A stretch of DNA of 64,000 nt from Aristolochia californica. Its lineage: Eukaryota > Streptophyta > Magnoliopsida > Piperales > Aristolochiaceae. Location of the stretch: the NCBI GenBank assembly GCA_029961685.1, contig JARWKL010000005.1, positions 11,622,164-11,686,163 of the forward strand, written 5' to 3'. This document shows positions 34,833 through 45,560 of the stretch, in pieces; the first letter of the stretch is position 1; each line of letters opens with the position of its first letter. The notes below the pieces were generated by a model. The model was not told the origin of the DNA and did not search any database. It worked only from the letters and a program-made list of their open reading frames with translations. The translations under genes and the position numbers were made by a program.

Positions 34833-35676
34833 GGGTTAGAAAATCTGGTAAGGAGTTCAATTCTCCTTTGATATGTTCTATATCAAAATCAAAGGCGCTT
34901 AATTCCGCCTGCCATCTGGCAAAGATTTGTTTGGAAGTAAGATTCTTCACGTCCTTCTTAAGAATCGATTTGGCTGCTGAACAATCAACCCTTAAAAGGA
35001 ATTTTTGATTTAATAAATCATCCTGAAATTTATGAATACACTTAATTATTGCTAAAATTTCCTGTTTGACAGTAGAATAATTTAGCTGTGCATCATGCCA
35101 ATTGCCAGAGGTAAATCGAACAAGTTCTTCTTTACCTGTTGGATTTCTTTGTTTCAAAATGCCACCATAGCCTATATGAGAGGCATCAGTCTCTACAACC
35201 TTCGGATAAGAAGGGTTAGTGAGGTTAAGACAAGGGAGTTGTTTAACCTTACTTTTGATTATTTGGACTGCCTGGGTATGTTTGGGAGTCCATGGCTCAG
35301 GATTCTTTCTGAGTCTTTTATGCAATATTGCGGAGTCTTGTGCAAGATGAGGATAATAATCCGCAATATAATTGAGACTTCCTAGAAATCTCTGAAGTTG
35401 AGTTTTCTCCAGTAGTTCATCTGGGAACTTAGAGGCAAACTCAATGCTTCTAGCAATGGGAACTATTTTGCCCTTGTGAATATTATGACCTAAAAATCTA
35501 ACAGAGGTCTGAAAAAATTTCATTTTCGGTGCCGATATCACCAACCCATGTTTTCGAATGACTGTTTTGAAAACATGTAAATGCTTAAAATGAGCATCGA
35601 TAGATTTTGAATAGACAAGAATATCATCAATATAAACAATTGTAAATTCAGAATAAGGAGCAAAAATATCATTCAT
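34801..35676 (-). pseudogene. Viral reverse transcriptase C-terminus and RNase H
   Basis: 291 codons in the same frame as the upstream protease/RT part and separated from it only by one TAA at 35,683-35,685. The RT catalytic motif YIDD is at residues 15-18, followed by thumb-like sequence (LQRFLGSLNYI near 95). RNase H begins around residue 150 with its first catalytic Asp in ETDASHIGYGG (Asp164), and the later acidic residues are recognisable. This half of the enzyme is intact; the break lies just upstream. It ends in LTREFLQG shortly before the stop at 34,801. Confidence 0.93.
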
Positions 35677-35682
35677 GATATT

Positions 35683-37563
35683 TTAAAATTCAGATGGAGC
35701 ATTTTTCAAACCGAAAGGCATAACATTCCATTCAAAGTGACCAAAAGGGACAGTGAATGCAGTTTTATATTTATCCTTTTCATGAATTTGAATTTGCCAA
35801 TATCCAGATTTCAAATCAAATTTGGAAAAGATTTTGGCAGAAAACAATCTGTCTAATAAATCTTTTTTATTTGGGATAGGATAGCGAATCCATCTCAAAC
35901 AGTCATTGAGGGGTTTATAATTAACCACTAATCTGGGAACACCTCGTTCCTTTTCTGCATTTTTATTGACATAAAAAGCAGTACAACTCCATGGGGAGTA
36001 AGATTTTCTAATTAATTTTTTATCCAACAGATTGTGGATTTCCTTTTTGCAAAGATCTAGCAAAGCATGTTTCATTTGACTAGGCCTTGCTTTAGTCGGA
36101 ATGGTTCTTTCATTGAACCCATCAATATATGGTAAAGACACAATATATTTATGTCTATCCCAAAATGTTGTAGGAATGTCACTACAAATTTCTTGGGTTA
36201 ATAATTTCTGAAGAGAACTAATTTTCTCTTTGATATCTAAAGTTTCCAGCTGTTGTTCAAGAGTTAAAAACTGAATTTCTTTATGCAGGAAACTAAGATG
36301 GTGTTCTTTTACATTTCTCAATTCAAAAATCTCATTGATAAAACTGATTTGAGGTGGAGTTTTGAAAGAGAAATAAATAGGTTTATTATTAACCTGTCCA
36401 TGGATCCCATGGTTATCAATGCCTTTAATGGGCATAATTTTCTCTAGAAAAGGAGTACCTAATATGACTTGTTGCGTCATATTTTTGACTAATAAAAAGT
36501 CAGTAATAATGCACTGGTTATTAGTGCAAATGGAGGCATTATTCAATTTATATTTAATCTTCATTTTGTCTCCATTGGCATTCGCCAAAGTTTGAGTTGT
36601 TTTCTCAAAGTATTGGGTTGGAATTAATCCTTCCTGAATGCAGTTTAAGTTTGCTCCACTATCAATCAGAGCTGTTAGTTTAGGAATAACAAAGTTCTGA
36701 TCAATAACTAAATTAATGACTATATGCCATCTTTGATGGATGACTTTTGTGATTTGATTCAGAAAAGAATCCTCAGATGTCTTTTCTGGAGGCAAATGCT
36801 TTTGTTCACATTTCTGTTCAAGCTTCTTATATAAAGATTTTAATTCTTTTAATTCTTGCTTGATTTCTTTAATTTCTCCTTGTAATGAGGAGATGGATAT
36901 GGGTTGTTTTGAAGCAGTTTCTGCTTCATAACGACCAATAATTTCCTTCAAAGAATATGGTTTGACTCCTTGGATGGGAGAGACAATCTTTGAAGTACTT
37001 TGAATTTGATCAAGATATTCTTTAATTAAATATCTTTTTGTTTGAGGATTTTCCTCTTGATCAATGTTCTCTAGCATGATTTGTTGCATAGTGGTAAGAA
37101 CATTAATCTGATGCATTTGGGCCACAGATTGTAGGTGAGAACAACTGCAATCTGGATCCTCTTCTGATTGACTGGATGAAGCATAATCAATATCATCCCC
37201 AGAATCAGAATTTAAGAGAATTTTAGCAAACTGAACTCTTAATCCTTCATCAATTTGAAGTTGGTTTAATTTCTCTTTGGTTTTGCATCGATTTGAATAG
37301 TGGCCTAATTTACCACATTTGTAACAGACAATTTTCTTTTTGTCTGGAGGATTCCTTCTAGGAGGAGGTCTCTGCCGAGGAGGAGGTTTCCTAGGCTCCT
37401 GACGAGTCTTTTGATGAGACTGTCTTTTTGGGATATCTCCTACTCTGGTGTGAGTAGGGTTCCGGTCTCTTGGAATAAGAGGCCTTCCCTTTACCCTTCC
37501 TTTGATGAGAAGGTTGAGGTCCTGTGTCACAAGCAAATTGTTCACAGAATTCCCCAAGCTCAC
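35683..37563 (-). pseudogene. Viral nucleocapsid knuckle, aspartic protease and RT N-terminus
   Basis: A 626-codon open stretch. A basic, proline-rich tract (residues 40-75) leads to the CCHC knuckle CYKCGKLGHYSNRC (80-93). A coiled, Glu/Lys-rich linker follows, then the aspartic protease with IDSGAN (Asp301). RT begins near residue 480, with FSKFDLKSGYWQI (first catalytic Asp) and MPFGLKNAPSEF at the end. A TAA then interrupts the palm just before YIDD. In this family these domains form one polyprotein that the protease processes. The start at 37,563 is only the first Met after a stop, not a biological start. Confidence 0.93.
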
Positions 37564-39366
37564 GCTTACCAGAAAGATTATGTTGCTTAAGCTGAGCCTG
37601 AAGTTTTAAATCATTACATAAGGCCAATCCTTCTTGGATAATAGCACTGGTGAGGAGGCCATATGTATATTGGTGGTAGTTAATTGCACCACCTTCATTA
37701 CCAATTCTCTTCGAACCTTGCTGGCAAAAAGAGTAGGTAATCCATCGATATATTTTGCTTTCCAATATTCATTATTGGCATCGGTTCATTGCATAACTTT
37801 GGTGAGAAAAACATCTTTGTACCACCTAAAATGGCTCAGAGTTTTACACCGTAAGTTTTGCAAAACCTCCCTTCCCTTATCGGTTTGGGAAGTAAGTCTG
37901 CCAATAAAATGATGAACAATACAAGATATTAAGGTATAAACTGCATCGTCCTCGCCAAGGTATGCGGGACCAGCTTCAGTTTTAATTACCTTTTTGGAAT
38001 TGTAAATTTCCTGATGTTGTTCATGGGTGAGGACATTATCCCACCAACCTTTTAGGATTCCAGAGAATCCAACAGTTAACATTTCTGCTATTCCTTGATC
38101 GGAATTCTTATGTTGTCTACAGATGGTAGCATACATTAACATCCGTTGACAATGTTCCATTATCTGATATTCAGATAAGCCATCTATACTCCATTCATAG
38201 ATGGTTCTCCCATCATAGGATTTTTTATCTAAGTACAAATTTTCTTCATACAATAGGTCCTGAGGTGTAGGCCTATGGTAATAACGTTTGTTCTTTAGAT
38301 CCCATGCCCGAGTAGATGATTTAGAAAAATCCAATTTTTGAATACTCGGTTGGTCTTGTATCATCTCCTGAAGAATTTCTTCAGTCTGTCTGATATTGGT
38401 TAAACCATAATCATGAAGATTAGGATTTTGACTTAGATCAGAATCAGAGTATGCTGAAGGAGTTAAGTCTTCAGTATTATTTTGCGATAAAGATCCTTCA
38501 TGAGAATCCTCATCGGAGGTTTCGTCAGCTTCCAAAACATGAAGAATTGGTAAGTGTTTTTGGATATGTTGACGAACCACATTTGCCGATGCTTCCGGCG
38601 TCTTTTGGGCTTGTTTAATTTGATCTTCTGACAGATTTAATTTTCCAAGCCTTAATAATAATTCTTCGACAACCTCAGAATTATTATCTAATTTAAAGCT
38701 CCTAACTGGAACTGGGGGTTTGATGAGTGGTTTATCATTCATCAACAATGGTAATTTCCGAGAAGATAAGTCATAAGGATTTTGACAATATTTCTCAGTT
38801 GTATCCTTTTCCAATAAATCTTCCATACGTGTCAGCTGTTGGCCGATTGTTTGGAGATTTAAATTGGTAAAGTTGTTTTGTCGTCTGATTTGACCCATTG
38901 GGTTTAGGGTAACTTCAGGATTGACAAAAGCAACTGCTTCAACAAATTCAGGGGATTTGCCTGAAGGACTTGCAAATTCAAGTCGGATCGGATCAGTAGG
39001 AGGATGAACTGATTTGATATTGATGCTAGACATGAGATGCCATTCTTTCGTTAGGGTAGAAAGAGTGGGGGCATTGGAAGAAACTAAGGGTCGTTTCTCC
39101 GCTTGCTTTAGTCTGGTTTGCATGAACCAATCAACAAATGACATAGTAACTTTATTTGTTTCCAAATAAAGATAAAAGTCATTGGAAAATTCCATGCGGT
39201 CTGCGGCCCCATAGGTGTCAAAAAACCAATTTTTGAAACCTAGATTATTGGGGTGAAAGAATTCAGCTTTAATGGCTGCTCTATCCACCACAAAAGGTGG
39301 TGGGTCCTGGTAACTCTGGTGAGGTGTAAAAATCATAATCACAGAGTAAAACCAGTCATTTCACTG
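37500..39366 (-). pseudogene. Viral coat protein region
   Basis: The main open part is 39,342-37,786 (518 codons). It has a glutamine/leucine-rich N-terminal segment, an acidic patch near 270-290 (DETSDEDSHEG) and a conserved coat core with YEWSIDGLSEYQI and GWWDNVL. A TGA at 37,786 and a TAA further on break the frame. The next conserved coat segment (about 37,690-37,500, with INYHQYTYG and GEFCEQFACD) is readable in a different frame, implying two compensating frameshifts before the CCHC knuckle. It would package the viral DNA if intact. The assignment follows from position between movement protein and CCHC/protease. Confidence 0.85.
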
Positions 39367-39419
39367 GGAGTGGGAGAAGTTCGATCATGCTCCCTTTCTC
39401 GGTAGACCCCATGAGGTAT

Positions 39420-40358
39420 CTAGGTATCTGATAGGTGGATTCCTTTGATTGAGGAATCATCCTTTATGGATTGTTTTTCATCCAATTCCTGTAGGTGAGA
39501 GGATTGGCCTACATCCGAATATCGGGATGATGGTGGTAAAGTTACTCGGTAAGGAGTCTTATCTTTGAAATTGATTACCACGTCATCATCAGCTGATTGG
39601 ATGACTTGATCAATATCCTGATTAATCAGGAGTCGTGGAGGAACAGCCTGAGGAATAGTCCAGTTGGCTGGGAAATGAATTTCCTCCCAATTGATCATCC
39701 TGGGAGTAGCAACATTTGCACTCATAAGATCTGTTTCAATCAAAACTGTCTTACCTTGATCTGGTAAGTGTAATACCTTAGGGACTAAGGTATTCATAAT
39801 TTTGAAATGAATCCTTGCTATAACAGCAATGGTTTCAGTTCCAGGAATAAAATTGTATCCCTGTGTTAGAATCCTCAACTGGATAGATTCTAACAAATTC
39901 CTATCTGTTAATGATAGGGTAAGGTTTGGATGGACGTTAAAGTAAACAGGTCCCCTACTGAGACTTGTTTCCACAATACCCATTAAGGAGGGTTTCCAAT
40001 CCAAACATCGACCATCTCGAAGTATGGCCTGCAGACATGTGTTCATCCCTAGTAAGGTCAAGGGTTTGAACGCAATCTGTATGCATCCAATATGCATATA
40101 TTTCTTCTCAGTATCTGCAAGATACTTATTGAGATTTGTTAACTCTAACAATTTAAGAGTTGAATCTTGATTTTCAAGATTAATTGTTTGTTCCATGGTT
40201 TTAATTCCCAAGGTACTAGAAAGGGTGAAAGTTCCTTTCTTGTATATTGATGTAGGTTTAATGGACGGAATTGTCCAATCATTTAATTGTTGTTGAACTT
40301 TATATTCAACCAGAGATGCATTTTTTATCGATCCAGTACTCCTACTACTGGATGCCAT
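39420..40358 (-). pseudogene. Viral movement protein (30K superfamily)
   Basis: ATG at 40,358, 312 codons, stop TAG at 39,420. Residues 90-160 carry the 30K-type core (IGCIQIAFKPLT, then SLSRGPVYFNVHPNLTLSL), which in this family forms or gates plasmodesmal tubules for cell-to-cell movement. The stop separates it from the coat region, which resumes about 50 nt on in another frame; in petuvirus/florendovirus relatives the two are fused, so this break may be a mutation. The frame upstream is open through a short leader into the partial second ORF, giving an artefactual 560-codon fusion. The protein itself shows no internal stop. Confidence 0.85.
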
Positions 40359-40473
40359 CGATAGACAAATGAAAATAAAAGCCAAATAAAAACACAATAA
40401 AAATAAACTAAAGTAACCTACAGCTAAGAGTGGTAAAAGAGAACCAGAAGGAGGAATATCCTTGTATGAAGTA

Positions 40474-41118
40474 TGCAATCCAAGATTATTCTCATTTTGT
40501 ATGATAACAGACTTAATTTCTGCAACTTTGGTATCAATATTGGGGAAATTTTTCCACCAACGAACATGAAAAGTTCGTAATAACACTGGTAGGCTTTTAT
40601 CATTAAAGCCTGTAGTACAATCCCATCTCCAAATCCATGGTAAAGAAAATACCATAAAGAAGATAAGACTGTCCCAATTCTTTGGGGGTTTTTCATAACC
40701 TAGAGCTTTGAGCTCAGGACTGGAATGAGTCCATTTTACAAAACAAGCCTTAATGGGCTCAGGTAATATTGAAATGGGTGGCCCAAATTTGATCCACCAT
40801 GCAAATACCCAACTGGGTAGAGGTAATGACCTCTGAAAGACATTCTTTTCCCATTGGAAAAACCATGAATGCCTATGGGAGGGATTTTGGTAATGAAAGG
40901 TATTATACCAAGAATCCATATAATCCCAATAATTAAATTCCTTATCATTAGGAAGATTAGCTGCTTTAGCTAAATCAAATTTACCCCAAGTTGAGGGATG
41001 CATGAATCTTTGTATTGTACATTTACTGTACGCTCTTGGGCTATCCCATTTAGCCACATTGGTCAGTGTATGATGCACTGATATGGAATTAAGAAGAATC
41101 AAAATGGATTCAAAGGAA
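40474..41118 (-). pseudogene. Second partial copy of viral second ORF
   Basis: Nearly identical to 34,013-34,512 but without the 143-nt deletion, and truncated at both ends. It begins mid-ORF at the satellite boundary (41,118-41,121) and stops at 40,474, where sequence jumps to the leader of the movement protein. The rest of the second ORF, the promoter region and the expected primer-binding site are missing between these points. It shows what the deleted copy has lost. Confidence 0.88.
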
Positions 41119-41121
41119 TAT

Positions 41122-44100
41122 ACATTTCCTACAAAAATGCGCTAACAAGGCCTTATAGGTGGAGAGAGTAATTTGTTTCATAAAAAATTGCCTTACCACA
41201 AAAAAAATTTAGTAAGAAATTTTAGCTAGAAAAGTGTTTCCTTGAAACAAAATGCACTAATCATCCTTAGAGATGTATTTTTACAAGAAATACTTTTCCA
41301 ACTTTTCCTGGAAAAAAATCATCAAACAAGGCGTCTAATAGTTGTTGACAATAATTTGTTTCTACAAAAAATGTCTTACCATAAAATTTTCCTGGTAAGA
41401 ATTTTTAAATATAAAAGTGTTTCTGGGAAACATGAGGCCCTAATGGACCCTACAGACGTATTTTTACTAGAAATATTTTTCCAACATTTCTTGAAAAAAA
41501 TCACTAACAAGGTCTTATAGTTGTAGTAAGTAATTTGTTTCAACAAAAATTGCCTTAAAATAAAATTTTCCCCGTAAAAATTTCGTGCATGAAAAGTATT
41601 TCAAGGATACATGTGGCGGTAATGGTCCCTAGAGATGTATTTCTAGTAGAAATACTTTTCCAACATTTCCTGAAAAAATGATCTAACAAGGCACCTAATA
41701 ATTGTAGACAGTAATTTGTTTTTAAAAATTTTGCTTTACCACAAAATTTACCTAGTAAGAATTTTCAGGTAGAAAAGTGATTCCAGGAAACATGAGGCAG
41801 TAAAGGTCCCCAAAAAAATATTTTTACAAGAAATGCCTTTTTAACGTTTCCAGAAAAAAATCACTAACGAGGCCTAATAGTTGTAGATAGAAATGTTTTA
41901 GCATAAATTACCAAACATCGAAATTTTCCAAGAAAGAATTTTCAGCATGAAAGTGCTTCTAGGAAACGTGAGACATTAATGGTCCCTATAGAGTTATTTT
42001 CATTAGAAATACTTTTCTATTGTTTGCTAAAAAAAAATGCCTTTGCAAAGCCTTATTGCTGCAGAAGGTAATTTGTTTGAAAAAAATTGCCTTACCACAA
42101 GGTATTCCTGGTAAGAATTTTCAATTAGAAAAGTGTTTTCAAGAAACATGAGGCACTAATGGGCCTTGAATACGAATTTTTACTACATATACGTTTCCAA
42201 TGTTGTTGAATTTACGGAAAAGAAAAATACTTCATTGACTTCATTAACTTATTTATAATCAGAGAACATAAACCTCTATTTATAATAGAGGAAAGTAGTA
42301 CAGCCCAATTACAATAAAACTACATTTGTCCCAATTGCACCCAAATTCTAACACTTAAAGATTAGTCCTAGCATAATTAAATAACTCAATATAGATAAAA
42401 GACAAACATAACTCAAACTAAAACTCTTCTAGGACATGACCATAAGATAAAGATGTCTTTGTGAGTCCTTCTTGTTCTTCCAACTTATATGATAAGGATG
42501 CCAACTCCTGGTAATCATGGTGGGTCCGACTTATGTGCTTGGCCCCATCTTGTGGGCCTTCCTTGGTCGTGTGACCCATCTTATAATACCCTTAGATATG
42601 TGGGTCTTCCTTGGTCATGTCGGCTTGGGCCTATCTTCCAACAAATGTTTCTGAAAATTGCACTAACATGGCCTTATAGTTGTAGAAAGTAATTTGTTTA
42701 AGTAAAAATTGTGTTACCACAAAATTTTCTTGGTAAAATTTTTCAACTAGAAAAGTGTTTCCAAGAAACATGAAGTACTATTGGTCCACAAAGACGTATT
42801 TTTACAAGAAACTTTTTTCTATTGCTTCCTGAGAAAATGCACTAACAAGGCGTTATAGTTATAGAAAGTAATTTAGTTCAGAAAAAAATGTCTAACAACA
42901 AAAGTTTCCTAGAAAGTAATTTGGTTCAGCAAAAAAGGCCTAATAACAATTTTTTCCTAAAAAGAATATTCAATTAGAAAAGTACTTCTGGGAAACACGA
43001 GAAACCAACGGTCCTTGGAGATGTATTTTTACTAGAAATTATTTTTCAAAATTTCCTAAAAAAACATGAACAAGGCCTCAAAGTTGTACAAAGTAATTTA
43101 TTTCAGGAAAAATAATCTTTGCACACAATTTCCTTGGTAAGAATTTTCTCATAGAAAAGTGGTTCCAGGAAACATGAGGCAGAATGGTCCCTAGAGACGT
43201 ATTTTAAAAACAAATATATTTTCAACTTTTTGCTTAAAAAAGGCACTAACAAGGCCTTATAGTTGTAGAAAGTAATTTCCTTCATCAATAATTACGTTAC
43301 CAAAAAAATTTCCTTATAAGAATTTTCAGCTAGAAAAGTGTTTCCATGAAACATGAGGCACTAATGGTCCCTGGAGACGTAATTTTATGAGAAATATTTT
43401 TTAAACATTTTCGGAAAAAAAATGTAGTAACAAGGCCTTCGAGTTGTAAAAAGTAATTTGTTTTAGCTAAAATTGCATGACAAAAAAATTTTCCTTCTAA
43501 GAATTTTTTGCTACAAAATTTTTTTTAGGAAACTTGAGCCACTAATGGTACCTTGAGACTAAATTTTACTAGGAGTAGTTTTCCGAAAACAAACTCTAAC
43601 ATGGTCTTATAGTTGTAAAAAGTAATTTGTTTTAGGAAAAACTGCTTTACCAAAACAAAAAATCCAGGAATGAATTTTCAGCTAGAAAAGTTTTTCCAAG
43701 AAAAATGAGGTACAAATAGTCCATGGAAACATATGTTTACTTGAAATATTTTTCTACCATTTCCTAAAGAAAATGCACTAACAAGGTGTTATAGTTGTAG
43801 AAAGTAATATGATTAAGCAAAAATTGCCATACCACAAAATTATCCTAGAAAGAATTTTTGGTAGGAACAATATTTATTGGAAACATGGTAATGGCCCGTT
43901 AAATCGTAATTTTACAAGAAATACTTTTCCAACGATTCCTGAAAAAAGCACAAACAAAGCGTGAAAGCTGTAGAAAGTAATTTGTTTAAGAAAAAAATAT
44001 CTTCGCTCAAAATTTTCTTAGTAAGAATTTTTAGCTCAAAAATGTGGTAAGGCACTAATGGTCCCTTGAGATGCAATTTTTAAAAGAAATAATTTTCCAA

Positions 44101-44999
44101 TATTTCCTGCAAATATTCATTAACCGAGACTTATAGTTTTATAAAGTAATTTGTTAAGCAAAAATTGTCTTAATACAAAATTTTCCTTGTAAGAATTTTC
44201 AGTTAGAAAAGTATTTCCAGGAAACATGTGGCACTACCGGACCCTCAACGTTTCCTAAACAAATGCACTTACAAAGCCTTATAGGTGGAGAGAGTAATTT
44301 GTTTCATAAAAAGTTGTCTTACCATAAAAATTTCCTAGTAAGAAGTTTTAACTAGAAATGTGTTTCGTGGAAACAAGAGGCACTAATCGACCTCTGAGAC
44401 ATATTTTTACGAGAAATACGTTTCCAACATTTCCTGAAAAAATGATCTAACAAGGCGTCTAATAGTTGTAGATAGTAATTTGTTTCTAAAAATATTGCTT
44501 TACCATAAAATTTACCTAGTAAGAATTTTTAGGTTGAAAAGTGTTTCGAGGATACATGAGGCACTAATGGCCCTAAAGACGTATTTTTACTAGAAATATT
44601 TTTCCATTATTTCCTAAAAAAAATGCACTAACAAGGTCTTAGAGTTGTACAGGAACATGAGGCACTAATGGCCCTAAAGACGTATTTTTACTAGAAATAT
44701 TTTTCCATTATTTCCTTAAAAAAATTCGCTAACAAGGTCTTAGAGTTGTAGAAAGTAATACTTTTCAACAAAAATATCCTTAAGAGAAAATTTTTCGTGT
44801 AAGAATTTTGTGCAAGAAAAGTATTTCTAGGAAAAATGTCGCACTAATGGTTCCAGGAGATGTATTTTTAGTAGAAATACTTTTCCAACATTTCCTTAAA
44901 AATGCACTAACAAGGCCTTATAGTTTTAGAAAGTAATTTGTTTTAGCAAAAATTGCCTGACCTCAAAATTTTCCTGGAAAGAATTTCAGCGTGAAAAGT
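41122..44999 (-). repeat. Satellite array D, inverted, about 19 monomers
   Basis: Continues array C in the same orientation after the viral insertion. Its first 115 bp repeat the last 115 bp of array C. Variants mirror array B further left: the block ctaatagttgttgacaataa at 41,335 pairs with 24,069-24,097, and ggcactaatggtccc at 44,051 pairs with 22,396-22,410. It is interrupted by a solo LTR. A short local duplication (catgaggcactaatggccct) occurs at about 44,558 and 44,655. Confidence 0.95.
42204..42643 (-). mobile_element. Solo LTR (440 bp, copia family) with TSD AATGT
   Basis: Bounded by tgttgaatttacgg and cttccaaca, flanked by AATGT at 42,199-42,203 and 42,644-42,648. Removing it restores continuous satellite (tttccaatgtttctgaaaa). 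It is clearly related to LTRs at 18374-18815 and 61015-61455 and shares the TATA-containing inverted repeat (42,273-42,291). Such single LTRs arise by recombination between the two LTRs of a full element. Confidence 0.95.
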
Positions 45000-45297
45000 G
45001 CTTTGTGGCTGATAAAAACCCTTTACTAGTAAGTATATCTGCCAATTTGTGAAATACCAGTTGGTTCATCCTGTAAACTTTCCAAAATTTAACTGGTGAT
45101 TTGTCTAGTGCCTTTTGCAAATACAATGGACCATTCATCCCACAAGAACGTGGTACACGTCTGTTGCAATGGTACAGATAGTATCTTCCTATGGCGATCA
45201 ACAAAGTTGTGAATGCAACCATAGTTGGAACCTTGTCATCGTCTGTCATAGTATCCATGGAAATCCACAAATTCAATCGCCTAAAAGTCATAAACAC
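45000..45297 (-). pseudogene. PIF/Harbinger transposase N-terminus, truncated
   Basis: About 99 codons from an ATG at 45,297. The segment LDKSPVKFWKVYRMNQLVFHKLADILTSKG, read in pieces, resembles the N-terminal region of plant PIF/Harbinger DDE transposases (a short aromatic-rich helix before the catalytic domain). The whole catalytic part is lost, because satellite array D begins at about 45,000. It lies downstream of the Myb/SANT-like ORF on the same strand, the pairing typical of this superfamily. Confidence 0.65.
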
Positions 45298-45560
45298 AAG
45301 TAAACATCAATCTTCAATCATAACCTATTTGCAATCACATCCCTATGCAACCATATTCATTTAATTGCCCACATTCATACTCATCTACCATATTCATCCG
45401 TGCAATATATAAACACAACAACATATCAAATTTAAATACAAACCATACTAATAAGTCTTGCAACGTCATAATTCAAATATTATACCTAATACATAACAAT
45501 ATTCCAAAAGAATAGTGTATTTATAACGCATTACAATTAGTTTTCAAAACAAAATTTAAG

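Larger units (their letters stand above)
33038..41121 (-). mobile_element. Endogenous pararetrovirus (Caulimoviridae, petuvirus/florendovirus-like)
   Basis: About 8.08 kb of integrated plant pararetrovirus inside the satellite. Minus-strand order: partial second ORF (41,118-40,474), short leader, movement protein, coat protein with CCHC knuckle, aspartic protease, reverse transcriptase, RNase H, second ORF (34,832-33,647), then a promoter and poly(A) region. No integrase is present, as is normal for this family. The domain order fits petuviruses and florendoviruses; the separate small ORF after RNase H favours the latter, but a phylogeny of RT would decide. The second-ORF region is present at both ends, so more than one genome equivalent of that region was integrated. 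No primer-binding site is visible. Nonsense codons and frameshifts make it defective as a unit. Confidence 0.93.

Noticed and set aside
39420..41102. A 560-codon single protein across the viral second ORF and movement protein
   Set aside because: The fusion arises only because a deletion junction at 40,474 happens to keep frame; the movement protein has its own ATG at 40,358.
18816..45000. CRISPR-like regular repeats
   Set aside because: Direct repeats of ~180 bp without unique short spacers in a plant genome with retroelements; a satellite, not a CRISPR array.
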